This document shows, in pieces, positions 1-5,326 of a stretch of DNA of 14,516 nucleotides (position 1 is the first letter of the stretch; each line of letters opens with the position of its first letter). Position numbers and translations under genes: made by a program. A model generated the notes under the pieces. That model saw nothing but the letters and a program-made list of their open reading frames with translations. It did no database searches and was not told the DNA's origin. The stretch spans positions 1 through 14,516 of the forward strand of contig DWVA01000091.1 of NCBI GenBank assembly GCA_019120475.1, given 5' to 3'. Source of the DNA: Candidatus Blautia intestinipullorum (GTDB taxonomy: Bacteria; Bacillota; Clostridia; Lachnospirales; Lachnospiraceae).

Positions 1-342
1 TTCGAGTGTATCCATGAGATGAAACTGATCGTAGATCTGATCTATCAGTCCGGATTCTCAGGAATGAGATATTCCATCTCCAATACTGCTGAGTACGGCG
101 ATTATATTACAGGACCGAAGATCATCACAGAAGATACGAAGAAAGCAATGAAACAGATTCTGAAAGACATCCAGGACGGTACTTTCGCAAAAGACTTCCT
201 GCTTGATATGTCCTCTGCAGGCGGTCAGGTTCATTTCAAAGCTATGAGAAAACTTGCCGCAGAGCATCCGTCAGAAATCGTCGGAGAAGAAATCCGTAAG
301 CTGTATAGCTGGAACGGCGAAGACAAACTCATCAACAACTAA
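1..342 (+). CDS. ilvC: Ketol-acid reductoisomerase, C-terminal part (5' end outside window)
   Basis: This is the last 113 codons of ketol-acid reductoisomerase, the NADPH- and Mg-dependent enzyme of isoleucine, valine and leucine synthesis. It converts acetolactate or acetohydroxybutyrate to the dihydroxy acids. The reading frame is open from base 1, so the start lies upstream. The visible part is the knotted C-terminal domain. It begins FECIHE, whose two glutamates (visible residues 2 and 6) are the expected metal and substrate ligands, and SISNTAEYG follows, whose second serine (visible residue 27) is the expected substrate-binding serine. The spacing between the second Glu and this Ser (21 residues) fits short class I enzymes. 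It ends normally in TAA and a hairpin terminator follows, so it is probably the last gene of an ilv transcript. The family call is secure. Confidence 0.96.
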   Translation, partial: FECIHEMKLIVDLIYQSGFSGMRYSISNTAEYGDYITGPKIITEDTKKAMKQILKDIQDGTFAKDFLLDMSSAGGQVHFKAMRKLAAEHPSEIVGEEIRKLYSWNGEDKLINN

Positions 343-372
343 GCAAAAATTTGAACTTGCTTAAATTTCTGC

Positions 373-448
373 GATACTCAAACGTGGCGAAGCGGAGTTT
401 GAGGTTCCGGAAGGAGTGATACTCAAATGCTGCGAAGAGGAGTTTGAG
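373..448 (+). repeat. Two direct copies of a 31-nt hairpin repeat behind ilvC
   Basis: Copies lie at 373-403 and 418-448, 45 nt apart start to start. Both begin GATACTCAAA and end AGTTTGAG, with a variable middle containing GCGAAG. In each copy CTCAAA(C) can pair with (G)TTTGAG, so each unit is a small hairpin. A looser third relative may lie at about 537-570, where CCGAAG, TTCGGAGTTTG and GGGCTTT occur. They lie between the ilvC stop and its probable terminator, so they should be transcribed as part of the ilvC 3' UTR. Function unknown. Confidence 0.7.
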
Positions 449-491
449 ATTCTAAAAAGTGAAAATTTTAAGTTAGAAGTTTAAGATATGG

Positions 492-530
492 CTGCCGCGC
501 TGATCATCAGCGCGGCAGTTTCGATTTGTT
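492..530 (+). terminator. Probable rho-independent terminator of ilvC
   Basis: A perfect 12-bp stem, CTGCCGCGCTGA (492-503) with TCAGCGCGGCAG (507-518), closes a 3-nt loop and is followed by TTTCGATTTGTT. The stem is very GC rich. The T tract is interrupted, so termination is likely but perhaps not complete. It lies 150 nt after the ilvC stop. Confidence 0.7.
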
Positions 531-583
531 AGGCAAAGTCCGAAGCTTACGTTTCGGAGTTTGGGCTTTATGCTGAATTTTGG

Positions 584-645
584 GGCTGTCGGGAGTGTCT
601 CATCTCTGTTTCTCAGGGATTAAAAATCGGTATTCCCCGACAGCC
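584..645 (+). repeat. Nested inverted repeat, possible structured RNA or second terminator
   Basis: The outer arms GGCTGTCGGG (584-593) and CCCGACAGCC (636-645) are perfectly complementary over 10 bp. Inside them ATCTCTG (602-608) can pair with CAGGGAT (614-620), with one G-U pair, around a TTTCT loop. TCTGTTTT follows the outer stem. It could be a second terminator behind ilvC, or the remains of a repeat element. No open reading frame worth calling crosses it. Confidence 0.5.
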
Positions 646-817
646 TCTGTTTTAGGATATCAGGTCAGGAGGATGTTTCCGGTAAAAAGTTTCTGGATGA
701 TCTTAAAATGGGAATCCGGAGACAAATCAACAGCTCAATATATGTGCTACCTGCCGGGCAGACAGTGACAGGCATAAAGTTACTTGTATAGTATAGGTGG
801 AAACCTACCCATATATA
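646..817. other. Non-coding stretch with one small hairpin
   Basis: No convincing gene is present. The only clear local structure is TAGGT (794-798) with ACCTA (803-807) closing a GGAA tetraloop of the GNRA type. Short open frames on both strands lack ribosome binding sites and show no recognisable domain. Confidence 0.5.
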
Positions 818-1146
818 ACTCTCAACTCCTTTTCGACTTAGAGACTCCAACCGCAGGAATTTCAGCGATTTACGCGGCAGACAATGGAAACTACAGGGCG
901 TACGCTGACGGAGAATAATGCTGAAAATCGTTGAGATCACACGGCTAGGAGCGAGCTGCCCTTGTACATTAACGCTACGGATGAAATTGAAAAAAGTGGG
1001 GAAGCGGCCGTAGAAGGGCGGTTCGATTTACGGCTGAAATCAGGAAAAGTGGGGAAGCAGCCGTAGTGTACAAAAGGAGCAATGCACTCCAAATCGCTGA
1101 AATTCCTGCGGTTGGAATCTCTGAGCCGAAAAGAAAGTCGAGACTG
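818..1146. repeat. Pair of long inverted repeats flanking about 220 bp
   Basis: The arm at 818-871 and the arm at 1091-1146 are imperfect reverse complements over about 55 bp. The inner 25 bp (847-871 against 1091-1115) match perfectly; the core on the plus strand begins CCAACCGCAGGAATTTCAGC. The outer halves differ at several positions. On the minus strand of the left arm and the plus strand of the right arm, the repeat would be read as the same short peptide (KSLKFLRLESLSRK). That explains several spurious small open frames here. It looks like an interspersed non-coding repeat present twice in opposite orientation. Confidence 0.75.
975..1066 (+). repeat. Two tandem GTGGGG hairpin units, 53-bp period
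   Basis: The 22-bp stretch at 992-1013 recurs at 1045-1066 with one change; both contain AAAAGTGGGGAAGC and end GCCGTAG. Each unit ends a hairpin: CTACGG (975-980) with CCGTAG (1008-1013), and TACGGCT (1029-1035) with AGCCGTA (1059-1065). The paired arms differ between units but keep their complementarity. That hints that the fold, not only the sequence, has been kept. Function unknown. Confidence 0.6.
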
Positions 1147-1160
1147 CCTCTTGTACACTA
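1064..1160. repeat. About 97-bp element with perfect 10-bp terminal inverted repeats
   Basis: TAGTGTACAA (1064-1073) and TTGTACACTA (1151-1160) are perfect inverted repeats bounding 97 bp; the similarity continues inward as AAGG on one side and GAGG on the other. The interior holds one arm of the long inverted repeat (1091-1146). The layout is like a very small non-autonomous (MITE-like) or REP-like element. I see no target-site duplication and no transposase. It lies 15 bp from the 3' end of the lysR gene. Confidence 0.45.
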
Positions 1161-1175
1161 ACACTATTATTTCCC

Positions 1176-2060
1176 TCAGACCTCGGATGGAGAAAAGAAA
1201 GATCGAAGCAGAGGCAGTCTTTCATCACCTTTCCGGCATACAAATCCAATTTCCCTGTCAGGGAAGGCAAAACCCACCGGCACTTCCACAAGAGTTCCTT
1301 CGTGAAGTTCTGTCTCGACAAACTGGCGTACCACCCCGGCGATACCAAGACCAATAACAGCGAACTGTATCAGAAGATCCATGGATGTGACCTCCAGAAT
1401 GTGATTCAGTTCGATCCGGTGCTCTTTTAACCGGGCATCAATGGTCTGACGTGTAATATTTTTCTCATCCAGCATCATAAATGTGGCTGTCTGATAAAGA
1501 GAACCGCCGGAATAAAGCTCCTGTTGATTTTTTAGATACTGTTTTGTGGCAACAAAAGTGTCGTTAATGTGGAGCAGCGGATAAAAATAGTAGCCCTGAA
1601 GCTTACCGGGCCGTCCGATCAGCCCAAGATCCAGCTTATCCTCATCGAGAAGCTGAAGCGTCTGATAAGTAGACTGGCAGGAAATATTGACGCGGACCTG
1701 GGGATGAGAGGATATATAAGGCTTCAGGTAGGAAAGAAGCACATATCTGCAAAGTGTGGAGCTGGTGCCTAGACGAAGATGAGGAACAGAATGAGAGCGG
1801 CTGTGCAGAAGAAGTTCTTCACCTTCAGATATAAGAGAAAAAGCGCCTTTAAGCTTCTGAAAAAGAAGCTCTCCCGCAGGAGTCAGGATGACGCCTCTGG
1901 AGTTTCTTTTAAAAAGGGAAACATTCAGACTGGCTTCCAGTTTCTGAACAGCTCTGCTGACAGCAGGCTGGCTGATAAAAAGCTCTTTGGCAGCTTTTGA
2001 GATATTTCCCGTTTTTCCCACAACATAAAAAACATGATATAAAGACAGATTTTCCTGCAT
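1176..2060 (-). CDS. LysR-family transcriptional regulator, divergent from leuCD
   Basis: This is a 294-residue LysR-type regulator of normal length. The N-terminal winged helix-turn-helix is at residues 2-60 (FYVVGKTGNISKAAKELF, then ISQPAVSRAVQKLE and a LFKR segment). A periplasmic-binding-protein-like effector domain from about residue 90 to the end follows. The ATG at 2060 is preceded on the minus strand by GCGGAGGAC, a good ribosome binding site at normal distance. The gene diverges from leuC across 294 bp, so control of leuCD, and of itself, is the simplest role. The effector could be a branched-chain intermediate, as known for some LysR regulators such as LeuO or IlvY, but no residue seen here shows this. 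Its 3' end faces ilvC across the repeat block. Confidence 0.9.
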   Translation of the reverse strand: MQENLSLYHVFYVVGKTGNISKAAKELFISQPAVSRAVQKLEASLNVSLFKRNSRGVILTPAGELLFQKLKGAFSLISEGEELLLHSRSHSVPHLRLGTSSTLCRYVLLSYLKPYISSHPQVRVNISCQSTYQTLQLLDEDKLDLGLIGRPGKLQGYYFYPLLHINDTFVATKQYLKNQQELYSGGSLYQTATFMMLDEKNITRQTIDARLKEHRIELNHILEVTSMDLLIQFAVIGLGIAGVVRQFVETELHEGTLVEVPVGFAFPDREIGFVCRKGDERLPLLRSFFSPSEV

Positions 2061-2187
2061 AAAGTCCTCCGCGATAAAACAGCATTTTGCATTTTAATAA
2101 AGAAATATTGATCCAGCATGATGAAATACAATCGTATCCATTAGATATAACTATAAAACATAATAAATATGATTAATATGTATTAGT

Positions 2188-2217
2188 ATTATATCAGAAA
2201 ATGTGATATACTGACAA
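2188..2217 (-). promoter_or_regulatory. Candidate lysR promoter
   Basis: On the minus strand TTGTCA (2217-2212) and TATAAT (2193-2188) are separated by 18 bp, matching five and six of six consensus positions. The predicted start would leave a leader of about 120 nt before the lysR ATG. The palindrome at 2191-2209 lies in the spacer and overlaps the -10 box, which fits autorepression, a common LysR habit. Confidence 0.45.
2191..2209. promoter_or_regulatory. Candidate LysR operator (ATATCA-N7-TGATAT)
   Basis: A perfect 6-bp dyad, ATATCA (2191-2196) and TGATAT (2204-2209), with 7 bp between. It contains the T-N11-A pattern typical of LysR sites (T2194 and A2206). It is in the lysR/leuC gap and overlaps both the candidate lysR promoter and a possible leuC -10 box (TATACT, 2207-2212, with no good -35). 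A weak -35 would fit an activator-dependent leuC promoter. Confidence 0.45.
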
Positions 2218-2296
2218 CAGTGAAAGAAAAATTATATTTATGCAGGAAATCCTGCTGTATTTTAAACTGCCCCAACAGAAACGGCAGTAAAAGAAT

Positions 2297-2330
2297 ATAG
2301 CGTTAGTATCCCCTTGCATATTAACGCTAT
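2297..2330 (+). promoter_or_regulatory. 13-bp hairpin in the leuC leader
   Basis: ATAGCGTTAGTAT (2297-2309) pairs with ATATTAACGCTAT (2318-2330) over 13 positions with one G-U pair, around an 8-nt CCCCTTGC loop. It ends 10 nt before the leuC Shine-Dalgarno sequence (GGAGG, 2341-2345). There is no T run after it, so it is not an obvious terminator. The 3' arm is also close to sequences at 958-980 and 1148-1167. It could be an mRNA-stabilising or translation-affecting hairpin, a DNA site for a protein, or a repeat insertion. Confidence 0.6.
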
Positions 2331-2354
2331 GGAGAAATAAGGAGGAAATCGACC

Positions 2355-3623
2355 ATGGGAATGACAATGACGCAGAAAATCCTGGCAGCACATGCTGGCC
2401 TGGATCATGTGGAGGCTGGACAGTTGATCGAGGCGGACCTGGATCTGGTTCTTGGAAATGACATCACTTCTCCAGTGGCAATTCATGAAATGGATAAAAT
2501 GACAGTAAAATCTGTTTTTGACAAAGACAAGATCGCTCTGGTAATGGATCATTTTATCCCAAATAAAGATATCAAATCTGCAGAGCACTGCAAATGTGTA
2601 AGAGAATTTGCCTGCCGTCACGATATCACCAATTATTTTGACGTAGGGGAAATGGGAATTGAACATGCCCTTCTGCCGGAAAAAGGTCTGACGGTAGCAG
2701 GAGACGTGATCATCGGCGCAGATTCTCATACCTGTACTTATGGCGCCCTGGGAGCATTCTCCACCGGCGTGGGAAGCACCGATATGGCTGCGGGAATGGC
2801 GACAGGAAAGGCATGGTTCAAGGTTCCGGGAGCCATCAAGTTTAATATTGTGGGCAAACCGAAAAAATGGGTCAGCGGCAAAGACGTGATCCTTCATATC
2901 ATCGGCATGATCGGTGTGGACGGCGCGCTTTATAAATCCATGGAATTTGTCGGTGAAGGAATTAAAAACCTTACGATGGACGACCGCTTCACGATTGCTA
3001 ATATGGCCATTGAGGCAGGCGGAAAAAATGGAATCTTCCCTGTTGACGAGCTGACAGAAGCTTATATGAAGGAACATTCCAAACGACCCTATAAGGTTTA
3101 CGAAGCAGATGAGGATGCGGTTTATGACGCGGAGTATACGATTGATCTCAGCACTTTGGAACCCACTGTCGCCTTTCCGCATCTTCCGGAAAACACAAGA
3201 ACGATCAGTGAGATCAAAGAAGATATCGCGGTAGATCAGTCAGTGATCGGTTCCTGTACAAACGGACGGATCGACGATCTGAGAATTGCGGCGGAAGTCA
3301 TGAAGGGACGCAAAGTACACAAAGGAGTGCGCTGTATCGTGATCCCTGCTACACAGGCAGTTTATCTTCAGGCCATGGAAGAAGGACTTCTGAAAATCTT
3401 TATTGAGGCGGGAGCTGTTGTCAGCACGCCTACCTGCGGCCCATGTCTGGGAGGATATATGGGAATCCTGGCTGCCGGCGAGAGATGTATTTCCACTACC
3501 AACCGTAACTTTGTGGGAAGAATGGGACATGTGGATTCAGAAGTTTACCTTGCAAGTCCGGCAGTTGCGGCTGCCAGCGCAGTAACTGGAAAAATTTCCG
3601 CACCGGAAGAACTGGGATTATAA
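2355..3623 (+). CDS. leuC: 3-isopropylmalate dehydratase, large subunit
   Basis: With LeuD it isomerises 2-isopropylmalate to 3-isopropylmalate in leucine synthesis, using a [4Fe-4S] cluster. At 422 residues it is the short LeuC type related to HacA, as found in clostridia and archaea, rather than the longer proteobacterial form. The cluster ligands are visible as Cys301 (GSCTNGR) and Cys361 and Cys364 (CGPC). The substrate and cluster regions DSHTCTYGALGAF (123-135) and NRNFVGRMGH (383-392) are intact. ATG at 2355 follows a GGAGGAAAT site. The gene is 14 nt from leuD, so the two are co-transcribed. Homoaconitase or dimethylmalate dehydratase are related enzymes; the nearby ilvC makes the leucine role most likely. 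Confidence 0.95.
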   Translation: MGMTMTQKILAAHAGLDHVEAGQLIEADLDLVLGNDITSPVAIHEMDKMTVKSVFDKDKIALVMDHFIPNKDIKSAEHCKCVREFACRHDITNYFDVGEMGIEHALLPEKGLTVAGDVIIGADSHTCTYGALGAFSTGVGSTDMAAGMATGKAWFKVPGAIKFNIVGKPKKWVSGKDVILHIIGMIGVDGALYKSMEFVGEGIKNLTMDDRFTIANMAIEAGGKNGIFPVDELTEAYMKEHSKRPYKVYEADEDAVYDAEYTIDLSTLEPTVAFPHLPENTRTISEIKEDIAVDQSVIGSCTNGRIDDLRIAAEVMKGRKVHKGVRCIVIPATQAVYLQAMEEGLLKIFIEAGAVVSTPTCGPCLGGYMGILAAGERCISTTNRNFVGRMGHVDSEVYLASPAVAAASAVTGKISAPEELGL

Positions 3624-3637
3624 GGAGGAGAAGATTT

Positions 3638-4126
3638 ATGCAGGCAAAAGGCAGAGTATTCAAATATGGAGACAATGTGGACACGGATGTGATCATTCCT
3701 GCCCGTTATCTGAATTCCTCAGACCCGGCAGAACTGGCCACTCATTGTATGGAAGACATTGACAAAGAGTTTGTCCATAAGGTAAACAAAGGAGATATCA
3801 TCGTGGCGGATAAGAATTTTGGCTGCGGCTCTTCAAGAGAACATGCGCCTATCGCTATCAAAGCGGCAGGAGTGAGCTGTGTGATCGCGGAAACCTTTGC
3901 AAGGATCTTCTATCGAAATGCCATCAACATCGGCCTTCCCATTATTGAATGTCCAGAGGCAAGCAAAGGCATTGAGGACGGCGACGAGGTGGAAGTGGAC
4001 TTTGACACCGGAATGATCTATAACCGCACAAAAGGAACAGAATTTAAGGGTCAGGCTTTTCCGGAATTTATGCAGAAAATTATTCAGGCAGGCGGCCTGG
4101 TGAACTATATCAACAGTAAAAACTGA
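3638..4126 (+). CDS. leuD: 3-isopropylmalate dehydratase, small subunit
   Basis: This is the 162-residue swivel-domain partner of LeuC, of the length usual for this short type. The conserved start DNVDTDVIIPARYL (12-25) and the active-site stretch GCGSSREHAPIAIKAAGV (62-79) are intact. The loop after PARYL reads NSSD, without the arginine I recall in the homoaconitase YLRT loop; this favours isopropylmalate as substrate. ATG at 3638 follows AAGGAGGAG. It closes the leuCD transcript; a hairpin follows 6 nt after the stop. No leuA or leuB is in this window, so the rest of the leucine pathway must be elsewhere. Confidence 0.95.
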   Translation: MQAKGRVFKYGDNVDTDVIIPARYLNSSDPAELATHCMEDIDKEFVHKVNKGDIIVADKNFGCGSSREHAPIAIKAAGVSCVIAETFARIFYRNAINIGLPIIECPEASKGIEDGDEVEVDFDTGMIYNRTKGTEFKGQAFPEFMQKIIQAGGLVNYINSKN

Positions 4127-4132
4127 AATATG

Positions 4133-4180
4133 ACAGGGAGCAGTTACCGTTCGAAGAATCCGGCGGTGGCTGCTCCCTGT
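4133..4180 (+). terminator. Hairpin between convergent leuD and araC-type gene
   Basis: ACAGGGAGCAG (4133-4143) and CTGCTCCCTGT (4170-4180) form a perfect 11-bp stem, with a possible inner ACCG/CGGT pairing. It is followed by GTTGTT, a poor T tract. It sits exactly between the two convergent genes and may end transcription from both sides. Confidence 0.55.
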
Positions 4181-4184
4181 GTTG

Positions 4185-5102
4185 TTATAAAGACGGACGG
4201 ATATGTGTGCCGGCCCTGTACTCTCCCGGCGTAATCCCCATTATTTTTTTAAATACCTTTACATAATAGCTCAGGCTCTCAAAACCGTTTTGGAGAGCGG
4301 TATCGGAAATACTGTATTTCCGGTTTTCCAGCATAGGGAGAGACTGCTCTACCCGGAAGGCGTTTACATATTCTGTGAAAGAACGTCCGAACTGCTTTTT
4401 GAAATACCGGCTGAAATATTTCGGCGAGAGATGCATGGCGGACGCGATATCATTCAGAAGGATTTTTTCCTGGTAATGTTCCTGGATATAGGAAAGGATA
4501 TCTTTGATCTGTGCAATCTGCTCCCGGGATATTTTGGAGGAGCGTTCCGATTCCGCTATAAAGAGATTGTCTTTGTACATTGTCATGATCATGGAAAGGA
4601 GAGCCAGTTTTGTCTCAAATTGATAACAGGCGCGGCGGCGTTCATTCAGAGAAAGCACATTTTCCAAAGTACAGCGGAGGGCGGGAAAGGAAACTTCCGC
4701 CTTTTCCAGTTTTTCAGGAAACTTTATTTTTCCGGAGAGAAGAGGCCCCAGGTAATGGCTCTGCACATAGTCGTACATCTGAAATGATAAAAAGGAGGGA
4801 TCAAACACAATGGCGTTGTAGAGTGTGTTTTTTCCCGGCTGCGCGTACATTGTATGGAGAAGACCGCTGTTGACGAAAAAAATATCTCCCGGTCTGCCTG
4901 TGTATTCCCGTCCCTCTATAGTCACGATCAGTTCTCCGCCCTCTACCATCAGAATTTCCAGTTCAGGATGCCAGTGGTAGGAGACGCAGAGCTGAGGGAG
5001 ATTTTTTGAGGAAAGATCGAAATGAAACCGGTAGGTCTCCAGGGGATAAAGATAACCGCCCCGCTCGGTCTGTTCTCTGTACTGTATTTTTTGATTTTTC
5101 AT
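4185..5102 (-). CDS. AraC-family regulator with N-terminal cupin domain
   Basis: A 305-residue cytoplasmic regulator. The N-terminal cupin-like sensor spans about residues 24-100, with HWHPELEI (43-50) and PGDIFFVNSGLLH (71-83) as its sugar-binding-type motifs. The C-terminal double helix-turn-helix spans about 200-297: first helix-turn-helix around LNDIASAMHLSPKYFSRYFK, second around ISDTALQNGFESLSYYVKVF, ending in the classic GITPGEYR. I chose ATG at 5102 because AAAGGAG lies just upstream at proper spacing. A TTG seven codons earlier (5123) overlaps that ribosome site and is unlikely. It diverges from the glucosidase gene and is probably its activator, responding to an oligosaccharide or its breakdown sugar. 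Both the inducer and activation are inferred from context. Confidence 0.93.
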   Translation of the reverse strand: MKNQKIQYREQTERGGYLYPLETYRFHFDLSSKNLPQLCVSYHWHPELEILMVEGGELIVTIEGREYTGRPGDIFFVNSGLLHTMYAQPGKNTLYNAIVFDPSFLSFQMYDYVQSHYLGPLLSGKIKFPEKLEKAEVSFPALRCTLENVLSLNERRRACYQFETKLALLSMIMTMYKDNLFIAESERSSKISREQIAQIKDILSYIQEHYQEKILLNDIASAMHLSPKYFSRYFKKQFGRSFTEYVNAFRVEQSLPMLENRKYSISDTALQNGFESLSYYVKVFKKIMGITPGEYRAGTHIRPSL

Positions 5103-5165
5103 AGAGAAGATACTCCTTTCCAAAGTCCTTTCGATGTGCCTGCCAGAAATCAGCCTGCAAAAAAG

Positions 5166-5199
5166 TATGTTTAAAAAGTAGAAATTTTACAAAAACATA
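5166..5199. promoter_or_regulatory. Candidate AraC site, distal pair (TATGTTT inverted repeat)
   Basis: TATGTTT (5166-5172) and its reverse complement AAACATA (5193-5199) form a perfect inverted pair with 20 bp between. The pair lies upstream of the glucosidase promoter and between the two divergent genes. The same 7-mer occurs twice more at 5246-5294. Confidence 0.4.
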
Positions 5200-5211
5200 T
5201 AGAAAAAATAA

Positions 5212-5240
5212 AAGACAAATCACTCATATGACACTATAAT
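5212..5240 (+). promoter_or_regulatory. Candidate promoter of the alpha-glucosidase gene
   Basis: A perfect TATAAT -10 box at 5235-5240 stands 17 bp after a poor -35 box AAGACA (5212-5217). A good -10 with a weak -35 is what an AraC-activated promoter would show. Start of transcription would be near 5247, giving a leader of about 80 nt. I saw no match to a cre (CcpA) site nearby. Confidence 0.5.
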
Positions 5241-5245
5241 ACAAT

Positions 5246-5294
5246 TATGTTTTGGAAAATACAAGTGTGGACACACACGACAAGGAAAAACATA
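5246..5294. promoter_or_regulatory. Candidate AraC site, proximal pair (TATGTTTT inverted repeat)
   Basis: TATGTTTT (5246-5253) and AAAACATA (5287-5294) are perfect 8-bp inverted repeats with 33 bp between, inside the expected leader of the glucosidase transcript. They repeat the 7-mer of the distal pair. As RNA the pair could also form a weak long-loop hairpin. Confidence 0.35.
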
Positions 5295-5326
5295 CAGAGA
5301 AATGAAATCAGACTGGAGTGTAAAAC

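Noticed and set aside
373..448. Possible CRISPR array
   Set aside because: Only two imperfect repeats with a 14-nt gap and no cas genes; they fold as hairpins with variable middles.
665..1357. Several small open frames on both strands with the peptide KSLKFLRLESLSRK
   Set aside because: They arise from the inverted repeat read in both orientations and lack ribosome binding sites; better explained as repeat DNA.
2061..2354. T-box or other leucine riboswitch before leuC
   Set aside because: No T-box sequence (AGGGTGG-type) and no terminator/antiterminator pair; only the 13-bp hairpin without a T run.
2262..3182. 306-codon open frame antisense to leuC
   Set aside because: It overlaps a clear leuC gene, has no recognisable domain or ribosome site, and its length follows from leuC codon usage.
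4203..4787. 194-codon open frame on the plus strand
   Set aside because: Antisense to the AraC gene, with no domain and no ribosome site.
5103..5123. TTG start seven codons upstream for the AraC gene
   Set aside because: The TTG lies within the region of the AAAGGAG site that serves the ATG at 5102.
5200..5326. Catabolite-repression (cre) site near the glucosidase promoter
   Set aside because: I looked for a TGNAANCGNTNNCA pattern and found no acceptable match.
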